Source: JABDEZ01 sp965276955 (lineage in GTDB: Bacteria > Bacteroidota > Bacteroidia > Chitinophagales > Chitinophagaceae). Taken from it: a stretch of 64,000 bases of DNA. The notes beneath the pieces were generated by a model. That model was not told where the DNA came from, made no database searches, and worked only from the letters and a program-made list of their open reading frames with translations. The stretch's first letter is position 1. Each line of letters begins with the position of its first letter. Below are positions 44,505 through 52,775 of this stretch, piece by piece. The stretch is from NCBI GenBank assembly GCA_965276955.1, contig CBDIBP010000019.1, forward strand, positions 62,001 to 126,000. The letters are read 5' to 3'. The position numbers and the translations under genes were made by a program.

Positions 44505-44524
44505 TTCAGGCATTTTTGCCTGAA
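44505..44524. repeat. Inverted repeat upstream of the VF530 gene
   Basis: TTCAGGCA-TTTT-TGCCTGAA, perfect 8-base arms. It lies ten bases upstream of the likely -7 box of the VF530 gene, overlapping its -33 region, so it may be an operator. Confidence 0.5.
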
Positions 44525-44553
44525 ATTGAATGACTATCTTTACTGCCTATTTT

Positions 44554-44772
44554 ATGGATATGGAGCAAAAAAATAACCCTTTACATGGCAAAACGCTTGA
44601 AATGATACTCAACGAACTGGTAGCGCACTATACCTGGGAGGGGTTGGGAGAAAGAATTGAGATCAATTGCTTCAATATAGACCCAAGCATCAAGTCGAGC
44701 CTTAAATTTCTCCGCAAAACCGACTGGGCCCGGGCAAAAGTGGAAAGATTGTATTTAGAAACAACATTTTGA
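44554..44772 (+). CDS. VF530/DUF2132-family small protein
   Basis: 72 residues: NNPLHGKTLEMILNELVAHYTWEGLGERIEINCF...PSIKSSLKFLRKTDWARAKVERLYL, the full VF530 fold. This family has been described structurally as a possible DNA-binding protein, but its role is unknown. ATG 44554 is preferred to the upstream ATG 44530, because a TATCTTTA box (44535-44542) lies between them. It converges on the LRR-kinase gene. Confidence 0.85.
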   Translation: MDMEQKNNPLHGKTLEMILNELVAHYTWEGLGERIEINCFNIDPSIKSSLKFLRKTDWARAKVERLYLETTF

Positions 44773-44817
44773 TGGCAGCAACGGCGCATTATATCTTTCA
44801 AGTAAACGTACAGCTCG

Positions 44818-46131
44818 TCAATTTTCTTGCAGCCTCATCAATTCATTACTCAAATACTGAAAATCTGGCCTTGATGCTACATCAGGTGATATACAAATAT
44901 CGCGGAGTGTTTGTAGTTCTTTAATAGTTTTGTCGCTCTTATGCGTACATATGGAGATCAGATCATCAAGCAGATAGCCAAAGGCACTCACCTCAAGCCG
45001 CTCCAATGCCGAAGCTACAGCTGCATTTGTTTTATCATAAAAGGAAGCTGCTCCAAAATCTCCAAATAAAGTGTTGCCATCATCATCTATCAGCGTATTA
45101 TGTGCATATAGGTCTCCGTGCATTATTCCATTGCTATGCAGTTGGTTGGCTACAGATGCTATAGTGCAGGCTATTTTCACTACCTGTACTACCGAAAGCA
45201 CCATTTCATCGCGAAAAACATCTCTTGTACAGCTTTCTAAACTGGGTGGCATCCCAAGGTTGTAATAGTGTGGGGCTATCAATTCCATTATCAGCCCTTT
45301 TTTGCTTTCCGGGTGGCCTGCTACCTGCCCTATAAGCTGCACCAGTCCGGGGTGGGCACCTGCAGCTATAAATGTATTCATTTCATCGTCAGGAAGCCCA
45401 TCGCTGGTAACCTCGCCTTTAAAAACTTTTACTGCCACATCTTTAGGTCCGGTCTTAGTAAGCCATGTGCCTTTAGAAATTATACCAGATGCACCTTCTC
45501 CAAGCACATGCTGCATTCTCAGCTCGTGCCAGTCTATGATCGGTAAGGGGGTATTATCGCGACCTTTACTAAATAGATTGCCTGAGAATGCCAGCCACGA
45601 TAGCTTTGGCATAGATAACAGCCATTCCGGTAGTTCCGTTAATCTGTTGGCTGAGATACGCAAGAGGGATAAATTTCTGCATTTGCTTAGCTCTTCAGGC
45701 AGCGCAGTCAGTCGATTGCCTGCAAGTGCCAGCTTTTGCATGCGGTAACAATTACCTATTTCTTTAGGTAGCACTGCTATTCTGTTATTGGTGAGTATCA
45801 GCCAGCGGATATTGGGATTAAGCGATAAGGCTGGTACTGTCTCTATTTGGTTGGCCTTAAAACCTACCATTTCCAGCAACGGACAGTCGGCTAATACCTC
45901 TGGTAAAACAGTGAATAGGTTGTCGGAGCAAAAAAGGATCCTCAATTTCTTTAGTCTTCCAAAGTCCAGAGGCAATTCTTTTAGTTCGTTCCCTGACAGG
46001 TCAAGTACCTCAAGCGTATCTGCAAGCTCAAATATCTCTTCCGGAAAATGGGAAAGCCTCTCGCGTAGCTTTATTGAAATTGCTCCTTTAAGAGCGCCGC
46101 TTTGTAATTGTGCCAGGGTTTGCATAGGCAT
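44818..46131 (-). CDS. Leucine-rich-repeat protein with C-terminal protein kinase domain
   Basis: 437 residues. About seven LRRs of the LxxLxLSxNxLxxLP type span residues 37-190. A eukaryotic-like kinase domain follows: glycine loop GEGASGIISKG (211-221), Lys235 in VAVK, catalytic HGDLYAHN (Asp340, Asn345) and DFG at 358-360. All essential kinase residues seem present, so it is probably active, although the HRD Arg is replaced by Gly (HGD), as in non-RD kinases. There is no signal peptide or membrane segment, so it is cytoplasmic. LRRs usually bind protein partners. Its substrate and regulation are unknown. Confidence 0.9.
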   Translation of the reverse strand: MPMQTLAQLQSGALKGAISIKLRERLSHFPEEIFELADTLEVLDLSGNELKELPLDFGRLKKLRILFCSDNLFTVLPEVLADCPLLEMVGFKANQIETVPALSLNPNIRWLILTNNRIAVLPKEIGNCYRMQKLALAGNRLTALPEELSKCRNLSLLRISANRLTELPEWLLSMPKLSWLAFSGNLFSKGRDNTPLPIIDWHELRMQHVLGEGASGIISKGTWLTKTGPKDVAVKVFKGEVTSDGLPDDEMNTFIAAGAHPGLVQLIGQVAGHPESKKGLIMELIAPHYYNLGMPPSLESCTRDVFRDEMVLSVVQVVKIACTIASVANQLHSNGIMHGDLYAHNTLIDDDGNTLFGDFGAASFYDKTNAAVASALERLEVSAFGYLLDDLISICTHKSDKTIKELQTLRDICISPDVASRPDFQYLSNELMRLQEN

Positions 46132-46182
46132 TCATTTTTTGTTATCACTGCTCCTTAACAACATATATAGACCCTCTGCGAA

Positions 46183-46216
46183 ACAAAAAACCCAACTCAC
46201 TATCGTAAGTTGGGTT
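46183..46216 (-). terminator. Intrinsic terminator of tRNA-Ser
   Basis: AACCCAACT and AGTTGGGTT (46189-46197, 46208-46216) pair around a 10-base loop, with a T-tract on the minus strand running to about 46183. It abuts the tRNA 3' end. Confidence 0.85.
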
Positions 46217-46304
46217 TGGCGGAGGGAGAGGGATTCGAACCCCCGGACCTGTAACAGTCAACAGTTTTCAAGACTGCCGCAATCGACCACTCTGCCATCC
46301 CTCC
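46217..46304 (-). tRNA. tRNA-Ser (anticodon UGA)
   Basis: An 88-nt tRNA with the CCA end encoded. The acceptor stem GGAGGGA pairs with TCCCTCC, the T arm reads GGGTTCGAATCCC, the anticodon arm GCAGT-CTTGAAA-ACTGT gives anticodon TGA, and the long variable arm is typical of tRNA-Ser. The variable arm and G discriminator before CCA both support serine. Confidence 0.97.
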
Positions 46305-46607
46305 GGGCGCAAAATTAGATAAGCAGCTGAGAAAACAAAATTATTTTTCTATTCATTACTATATATTTTCCGATGCCATGTTACTATTGTGTCAAATCCT
46401 GCTTTTTGAAATTCATACCATTTACTGCTCTTCGATTCCTTCTGTAGGTGTTTTTGCACAAATACTCTATATTCATTTGTTTAAATGTCTAAGCAGCAAC
46501 TGTGTATATCATTTCTTCATTTCATTTTGTTTGATAAATATTGTTTCTGTATTATTGAGCTGTGTGGCATGCTTATTTCTGGCATCATATTGTAGCCAGC
46601 ATTATTA
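46305..46607. other. 303-base AT-rich upstream region of the kinase operon
   Basis: No credible gene or RNA was seen. A 76-codon hydrophobic open frame (46378-46608) has poor composition and is probably chance. No exact TAnnTTTG box was found. TATTTCTG near 46571 is the nearest match, so the operon promoter remains unplaced. Confidence 0.4.
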
Positions 46608-47936
46608 ATGAAATTTACAACTGATAACATGTTTTCTGACAAGCCTCAGGTCAGTATACTTATTGTAGATGATAAAGAAGAAAATCTGTTTTCAATACAA
46701 GCCATATTGGAAAGAGACGGATATAATATAATATCTGCTAATTCTGGCAGAGAAGCCCTTAAAATACTCCTTAAAGAATACGATTTTAGCCTTATCCTTA
46801 TGGATGTTCAGATGCCTGAACTCAGCGGCTTTGAAACTGCAGGATTAATATATCAAAGAGAAAGACTCAAACATATTCCCATCATTTTTATAACAGCGAA
46901 CGACCATGGGCAGGAAAGCCTTTTTAAAGGTTATCGCCTTGGCGGGGTAGATTATCTCTACAAACCTATTGACCCTGAACTGTTAAGGGCCAAGGTTGCC
47001 GTGTTTGCAGACCTCTACAACAAAAAGTATCAGTTGATGATGCAGGAACAGAAACTGACCATAGCAAACAAGAAACTGGAAAGGGAAATAGAAGAGAAAA
47101 GAATAAGTGAAGAAAAAATAAATGTACTTAATGCCCAGCTTTTAGAAAATATAGACCATCTTAAAGCTATAAATGAGGACCTGGAGCGGTTTGCCTATGT
47201 GGCATCTCATGACCTGCAGGAACCTTTACGAAAGATCATATTATTTGGGGACAGGCTATCCGCGAAATATGCAGATGTGCTCGACGTGCAAGGGGTAGAT
47301 TACCTGAACAGAATGATAAAAGCAACTGGAAGAATGCAGGAATTAATTAAGAACATCCTGTCGTTCTCCAGAGCTAACACTAACGTGGATGATCTCGAGG
47401 AAACAGATATCAATACCATGCTGGATAGTATAATATCAGACCTGGAGGTATCCATTGCGCAAAAGAATGCTGTTATTCATATAGGCCGTATACCATGTCT
47501 TTTTGTAATACCATCGCAAATAAGGCAGGTATTCCAAAACCTTATCATCAATGCCTTAAAGTTTAGTAAAGAGAATGTACCTCCCGATATTACCATAAGT
47601 GCCGAGTATGCTAATGGTTCCGATATTGAAGGTATAGATAGCTCGAACGCCAATAAAACTTATTGCCGGATACTGGTAAAAGATAACGGCATTGGCTTCG
47701 ATCAGAAATATGCTGTCCAGATATTCCTTATATTTAAAAGATTACATTCTCACGATCAGTTCGAGGGTACAGGTATAGGTCTGTCTATCTGTAAAAAAGT
47801 TATTGAGAAGCACAATGGCTTTATTACTGTAGAAAGTACGCCTGGTGTAGGTACCACGTTCATTATTACATTGCCGGTAAATATAAAAGGGGATATCAAT
47901 AAAAATATTGTGTTTAAAAACATGGGATCTCTATGA
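46608..47936 (+). CDS. REC-histidine kinase (response regulator fused to kinase)
   Basis: 442 residues, no membrane segment. Receiver domain at 12-130 with acceptor Asp66 in LILMDVQMPELSG, a coiled-coil linker (about 130-190), HisKA with His201 in ASHDLQEPLRK, and HATPase with N-box NLIINALKFS, G1 DNGIGF and G2 GTGIGLSI. A receiver in front of a kinase suggests it takes a phosphate from another kinase before signalling. Its stop overlaps the start of the large hybrid kinase (ATGA). First gene of the operon. Confidence 0.93.
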   Translation: MKFTTDNMFSDKPQVSILIVDDKEENLFSIQAILERDGYNIISANSGREALKILLKEYDFSLILMDVQMPELSGFETAGLIYQRERLKHIPIIFITANDHGQESLFKGYRLGGVDYLYKPIDPELLRAKVAVFADLYNKKYQLMMQEQKLTIANKKLEREIEEKRISEEKINVLNAQLLENIDHLKAINEDLERFAYVASHDLQEPLRKIILFGDRLSAKYADVLDVQGVDYLNRMIKATGRMQELIKNILSFSRANTNVDDLEETDINTMLDSIISDLEVSIAQKNAVIHIGRIPCLFVIPSQIRQVFQNLIINALKFSKENVPPDITISAEYANGSDIEGIDSSNANKTYCRILVKDNGIGFDQKYAVQIFLIFKRLHSHDQFEGTGIGLSICKKVIEKHNGFITVESTPGVGTTFIITLPVNIKGDINKNIVFKNMGSL

Positions 47937-50900
47937 AGATAACGCTTGTCAATAGATTGTACTTGGGTTTTGCGCTGGCCCTCATTTTATCTGCGGTCAT
48001 TGGCTATATTTCATACTATACTTTCAGGCAGCAAGCACAAGAAGCACGCTGGGTAAAACATACTTATCAGGTAATAAACGAGGCCCAGCGGGTACAGAAG
48101 CTTTGTGTGGATATGGAGACCGGCAGGCGTGGCTTCCGGGGTACACACGATAAAACATTCCTGGAGCCATATACTATAGGCACTAAAAAAGTGGGGCCAG
48201 CTGTCAATGATCTCAGGAACCTGGTATCAGATAACCCTGAAGAGGTGTTGCGCGTAGACACTTTGCAGGGGAAAATAGATAAACTTCTTCAGTTTTGGGT
48301 CAGCAATGGGGATGACGCAAGTCTGTATAACATAGACACCCTTATTAGAATAGCAACTGCAGAAAAAAAGCAGATGGATGTGATACGGGAAGTGGTGGAT
48401 GAAATATTAGCTGCAGAGAACAAACTACTTCTTCTAAGAGAAAAAGATAATGCCAGGTCGGTAAGCGTTGCTACCATAGTCTCCACTGTAGGTACGCTTA
48501 TAGTGCAAATAATTGTTATTATACTTATTTACATCATTATAAGTGAGTTCAGAACAAGGCGCAAAGCAGAAGAGGCGTTACAACTAAATCTTCAGGAACT
48601 CGAAAAACTAAATACAGAGGCTACAGAAAAGAACTGGACCCTTACAGGTATATCTAAAGTAAATACTACTATGCAAGGCGTAAACGATGTGTCTTCACTT
48701 TCATCGCTTATCCTCAATTCTATTACTTCATATTTGGAACTGCCTGGCGGTGCTCTTTATATTTTCGATGAGCAGACACAGCAATTAATTTTAAAAGCAT
48801 CCGTAGCGCTGCCGGCAAATACTACACATGCTTTTAAGCTGAATGAAGGTATTGTAGGCGCAGCAGCTACGCACACAGAAATAACTTTCATAAAAAATGT
48901 ACCTGCTGATTATTGGCGCTTGCAGTCTGCTTCTGGCAATGCTGTTCCGCACCAGATACTTTGCCTTCCACTATGGGTAAACAATGAGCTGAAGGGTGTC
49001 ATAGAGCTGGTAGGCTTCACTGCATTCAGCAATTTGCAGGCAAACCTCCTGAGGTCTTTAGTGAACAACGTGGCCACCGCCATAAACTCTGCAGATGCAC
49101 GGGAAAAGATAATTATACTCCTGGAGCAGGTACAACACCAAAAAGAGGATCTGCAGCAGCAAGAGGAAGAACTGCGCCAGTCCAATGAAGAACTTACCCA
49201 GCAGGCAGAAACATTGCAGGCATCTGAAGAAGAACTAAAGGTACAGGAAGAAGAACTGAGGCAGATAAACGCTGAACTGGAAGAGAAGAACGAAGCTGTG
49301 GAAATAGCCCGCCAATCGCTGGCAGCCAAAGCTATGGAGCTGGAAATAACAGGCAAGTACAAATCAGAGTTCCTGGCAAATATGTCGCATGAGTTGCGCA
49401 CTCCATTGAACAGTGTGCTGATACTCGCTAAGATATTGTCAGAAAACAAAAGTGAGAATCTGACAGGCAAACAAGTAGAGTATGCTAATGTGATACACAG
49501 ATCTGGCAACGATCTGCTGAACCTCATCAATGATATACTTGACCTTTCCAAGATCGAAGCTGGTAAAATAGACTTGAATTTTGAGCTCACTCCAGTAAAA
49601 GGCATTGTAAAAGACACTAACCAGTTATTTAGCGTACTCGCTGACGATAAATCGCTAAAGTTCAGCACTTCTGTGGATGAGAACTTGCCCGAACAGATAT
49701 ATACGGACAAGCAACGTATAGAGCAGGTCATAAAAAATCTATTATCCAATGCCTTTAAGTTTACCGGTAAAGGGGGTAGGGTTGCGCTGTCATTTGATCT
49801 GGTAATACCTCCGGCTACCTTATTTAGCGATAGCCTTAAAAAGACGGAGAAATTGGTAGCTATTTCTGTGTCAGATACCGGTATCGGTATACCCAAGGAT
49901 AAGCAAAATATGATCTTTGAGGCTTTCCAGCAAGCTGATGGCTCTACCAGCCGTAAATATGGTGGTACAGGCCTTGGTCTGTCTATAAGTAAGGAGCTGG
50001 TGAAAAAACTGGGCGGAGAAATGCAAATGGAAAGTGAAGAAGGGAAGGGTAGTACATTTACCTTTTACCTGCCACTCGATGCTAATTTCTCTGCGGCTAT
50101 GCCTGTTGCCGACGACCCAAATGAAGCATCGATAGACCTTGGCGATGTAGTAGAGCAGACCACACTTGCTGATGACCGCAAGAACATAGGGGCAAAAGAT
50201 AAAGTGATGCTTATTATTGAAGATGACACACACTTTGCCGGTATACTTCAGGATTTTGCACGCAATAAGAACTATAAGACAATTATTGCCCTCCAAGGCA
50301 ATGAGGGGCTATACTACGCACAAAAATATAAGCCATCAGCCATCATTCTTGATATGCAATTACCGGTAATGAGTGGGGGTAAAATATTGAAAATGCTGAA
50401 GGCTGATAACGTGCTTAAAAATATACCGGTGCATATCATTTCGGCAAGCGATGAAGCTATGCAGGCTGCACCAGGTGCATTAGCATATCTTAAAAAGCCG
50501 GTTGAAAAAGATAAGCTCGATCATGCATTCTCACTCATAGGCGCACATCTCAACAAGGGTATCAAGCGCGTGCTGGTATTGTCTGGCAATTATCTACCAG
50601 ATAATTCTTTACAACGTATCATTAGCGATAGGCATTTTAACATAGCCTGCGACTATACAAGTACCGAAGCCGAGGCTATCCAACAGTTGAAGACCGGTCA
50701 GTACGATTGTGTGATAGCAGATATAGGAAAGGACCTTAAGAAAGGCATGAATGAGCTGCAGCAATTGAAAAATATTACCGAGCAAAACAATATCCCTATC
50801 ATCATATATATGGATAAGGACATTGAGCATACAGACGAATTCGAATTGAAAAAGCTCTCCAATATCGTTATCCGCGACTCTGCGCAGGCAAAGGACCGCC

Positions 50901-51376
50901 TGATGGACGAGTTGGAACTGTTTTTATACAAGGTTGAAGAGTCGGGAAAAGAAAACATAGTATTGCCACGCAGGCAGGCGACTATTATTGACGATAAATT
51001 CCTGGTTGGTAAAAAAGTATTGATAGCAGATGATGATGTGAGAAATGTTTTTGCACTCAATACTTTATTAGAAGAGCAAAATATGAAGGTATTCACTGCC
51101 GATAATGGTATAGAAGCACTTACCCAGCTCAACGAAAATCCGGATATAGACATTGTATTGATGGATGTAATGATGCCTGAAATGGATGGCTATGAAGCCA
51201 TGAAAAAATTGCGCGAAGAACCCCGTTTCTCTAAACTTCCTATTATAGCACTTACTGCAAAAGCTATGCAGGGCGATAGGGAACTATCTATTGCGGCTGG
51301 TGCTTCAGACTATATTACTAAACCGGTAGACAATAACCGCCTATTATCTTTAATGCGGGTATGGTTGTCAAAATAA
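47933..51376 (+). CDS. CHASE3-GAF hybrid histidine kinase with three receiver domains
   Basis: 1147 residues. Membrane helix (8-28), CHASE3-type periplasmic domain (about 35-175), second helix (177-206), GAF domain (232-392), Glu/Gln-rich coiled coil (395-473), HisKA with His486 (MSHELRTPLN), HATPase (590-715; NLLSNAFKFT, SDTGIGIP, GGTGLGLSISKELV), then three receivers. REC1 (760-875) has Asp807 (IILDMQLPVMSG). The middle one (REC2) is diverged, although Asp930 remains (CVIADIGKD). REC3 has Asp1078 (VLMDVMMPEMDG). It is the sensor of the operon: it faces the periplasm and may send phosphate to REC3 and beyond. The ligand is unknown. Confidence 0.93.
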   Translation: MKITLVNRLYLGFALALILSAVIGYISYYTFRQQAQEARWVKHTYQVINEAQRVQKLCVDMETGRRGFRGTHDKTFLEPYTIGTKKVGPAVNDLRNLVSDNPEEVLRVDTLQGKIDKLLQFWVSNGDDASLYNIDTLIRIATAEKKQMDVIREVVDEILAAENKLLLLREKDNARSVSVATIVSTVGTLIVQIIVIILIYIIISEFRTRRKAEEALQLNLQELEKLNTEATEKNWTLTGISKVNTTMQGVNDVSSLSSLILNSITSYLELPGGALYIFDEQTQQLILKASVALPANTTHAFKLNEGIVGAAATHTEITFIKNVPADYWRLQSASGNAVPHQILCLPLWVNNELKGVIELVGFTAFSNLQANLLRSLVNNVATAINSADAREKIIILLEQVQHQKEDLQQQEEELRQSNEELTQQAETLQASEEELKVQEEELRQINAELEEKNEAVEIARQSLAAKAMELEITGKYKSEFLANMSHELRTPLNSVLILAKILSENKSENLTGKQVEYANVIHRSGNDLLNLINDILDLSKIEAGKIDLNFELTPVKGIVKDTNQLFSVLADDKSLKFSTSVDENLPEQIYTDKQRIEQVIKNLLSNAFKFTGKGGRVALSFDLVIPPATLFSDSLKKTEKLVAISVSDTGIGIPKDKQNMIFEAFQQADGSTSRKYGGTGLGLSISKELVKKLGGEMQMESEEGKGSTFTFYLPLDANFSAAMPVADDPNEASIDLGDVVEQTTLADDRKNIGAKDKVMLIIEDDTHFAGILQDFARNKNYKTIIALQGNEGLYYAQKYKPSAIILDMQLPVMSGGKILKMLKADNVLKNIPVHIISASDEAMQAAPGALAYLKKPVEKDKLDHAFSLIGAHLNKGIKRVLVLSGNYLPDNSLQRIISDRHFNIACDYTSTEAEAIQQLKTGQYDCVIADIGKDLKKGMNELQQLKNITEQNNIPIIIYMDKDIEHTDEFELKKLSNIVIRDSAQAKDRLMDELELFLYKVEESGKENIVLPRRQATIIDDKFLVGKKVLIADDDVRNVFALNTLLEEQNMKVFTADNGIEALTQLNENPDIDIVLMDVMMPEMDGYEAMKKLREEPRFSKLPIIALTAKAMQGDRELSIAAGASDYITKPVDNNRLLSLMRVWLSK

Positions 51377-51379
51377 ACT

Positions 51380-52207
51380 ATGCTTGAGCATCAAAATATC
51401 AGCGCCGATGATCTGCACGAAGTACTGCAGGTAATAAAGGTGAATTATGGATATGATTTCAGTAAGTATTCTCATGCATCTATAAAGCGCAGGATACTGC
51501 ACTGTATGAAGAAGGCTAATATAGCCACTATATACGACCTCAGGTATCATCTCACTAACGATAAACGTTTTTTTTCGTGGTTCCTGGAGTCTGTTACGGT
51601 GAATGTTACAGAGATGTTTCGCGACCCAGCTTTTTTTAAAGAATTAAGAGAAAGGGTCATTACAAAATTAGCTGCATACCCTATCATAAAAATATGGCAT
51701 GCCGGGTGTGCAACCGGTGAAGAGGCCTATTCTATGGCTATAATGCTGCAGGAGATGGGTCTGCTCGAGAGAACCAAGATATACGCTACAGACCTTAACC
51801 CAGCCAATCTTCAAAAGGCAAGAACGGGTATCATACCCCTTCAATACATGAAGGAATATACGCAGAACTACATACAGGCAGGTGGCATAAATGACTTCTC
51901 AGCTTACTATACTGCACGCTACGAACATGCTATAATGAGAAAAGACCTCCGGGAAAGCATCATATTCTCCCAGCACAACCTGGTAACCGATCATATTTTT
52001 AACGAGTTCCAACTCATATGCTGTCGCAATGTACTTATCTATTTCAATAAAGATCTGCAAACGCATGTCTTCGATCTTTTTTACAATAGTCTGGCACCCC
52101 TTACCTATCTTGCATTAGGAACTAAAGAATCTTTGCTATTTAGCGATGTTCGTAATAAGTTCACAACCATAAGCCTGACCAATAAGATCTTCAGGCGTAA
52201 AGCCTAA
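51380..52207 (+). CDS. CheR-type protein-glutamate O-methyltransferase
   Basis: 275 residues. N-terminal CheR helical domain (YGYDFSKYSHASIKRRI), the strictly conserved NVTEMFRDP (75-83), SAM-binding GCATGEEAYS (109-118) and CRNVLIYF (215-222). No TPR domain is attached. In chemotaxis CheR methylates receptor glutamates, but no receptor is present here, so the neighbouring hybrid kinase is the likely substrate (inference). It starts three bases after the hybrid kinase stop. Confidence 0.95.
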   Translation: MLEHQNISADDLHEVLQVIKVNYGYDFSKYSHASIKRRILHCMKKANIATIYDLRYHLTNDKRFFSWFLESVTVNVTEMFRDPAFFKELRERVITKLAAYPIIKIWHAGCATGEEAYSMAIMLQEMGLLERTKIYATDLNPANLQKARTGIIPLQYMKEYTQNYIQAGGINDFSAYYTARYEHAIMRKDLRESIIFSQHNLVTDHIFNEFQLICCRNVLIYFNKDLQTHVFDLFYNSLAPLTYLALGTKESLLFSDVRNKFTTISLTNKIFRRKA

Positions 52208-52211
52208 TGTT

Positions 52212-52775
52212 ATGAGAGAAATTGTTGCGATAGGCGGTTCGGCTGGCAGCATGCCTGTTATTGCAGCTATTGTAGATGCAATTCCGGCAGATTTCAATTA
52301 TACTATCGTCATTATACTGCACAGGCTAAAAAATGTTTTTAGCGAAATGGATAGATTGCTGGCGTACAACCGGCACGATCTGAAAATAGGTGAGCCGGAA
52401 GATAAAGAGGCAATAAAAAAGCAGCACATATACCTTGCCCCGCAAAACTATCACTTACTGGTAGAGGAAGACAAGACTTTCAGCCTGGATTATTCAGAGT
52501 TGGTCAATTATAGCCGTCCCTCTATTGACGTTACATTCGAGTCTATTGCCCATGTCTTTGGCCGCAAAGCGGTATGCATACTACTTAGTGGTGCCAATAA
52601 AGATGGAGCTGTGGGGCTATCAAAGGTCATTGATAAGGGTGGTACTGCTATAGTGCAAGACCCTGATACTGCAGAATTTGCGAGCATGCCGCGGGCAGGT
52701 ATACATGTCAATAAAAATGTTTTGATCCAAACTCCCGTTGACATCGTAAGTTATATACAGTCTGTAAATAAATAA
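52212..52775 (+). CDS. CheB-type methylesterase domain without receiver
   Basis: 187 residues, only the C-terminal catalytic domain of CheB. The triad is visible: Ser10 in GGSAGS, His37 in ILHRL and Asp131 in LSGANKDGA. The regulatory receiver that normally inhibits CheB is absent, so activity must be controlled otherwise. It follows cheR by four bases and overlaps the next start (TAATG). CheR plus CheB implies a reversible methyl-ester mark. Confidence 0.93.
   Translation: MREIVAIGGSAGSMPVIAAIVDAIPADFNYTIVIILHRLKNVFSEMDRLLAYNRHDLKIGEPEDKEAIKKQHIYLAPQNYHLLVEEDKTFSLDYSELVNYSRPSIDVTFESIAHVFGRKAVCILLSGANKDGAVGLSKVIDKGGTAIVQDPDTAEFASMPRAGIHVNKNVLIQTPVDIVSYIQSVNK

Noticed and set aside
46378..46608. 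76-codon hydrophobic open frame before the kinase operon
   Set aside because: AT-rich, poor codon pattern, no promoter or ribosome-binding site, and it ends at the start of a real gene. Probably chance.
48910..49896. 328-codon minus-strand open frame inside the hybrid kinase
   Set aside because: Serine/cysteine-rich translation typical of antisense to a helical coding region; the plus-strand domains are unambiguous.
51380..52775. Reading cheR and cheB as part of a chemotaxis cluster
   Set aside because: No CheA, CheW, MCP or flagellar gene is visible, and the neighbours are histidine kinases; better described as a kinase operon.
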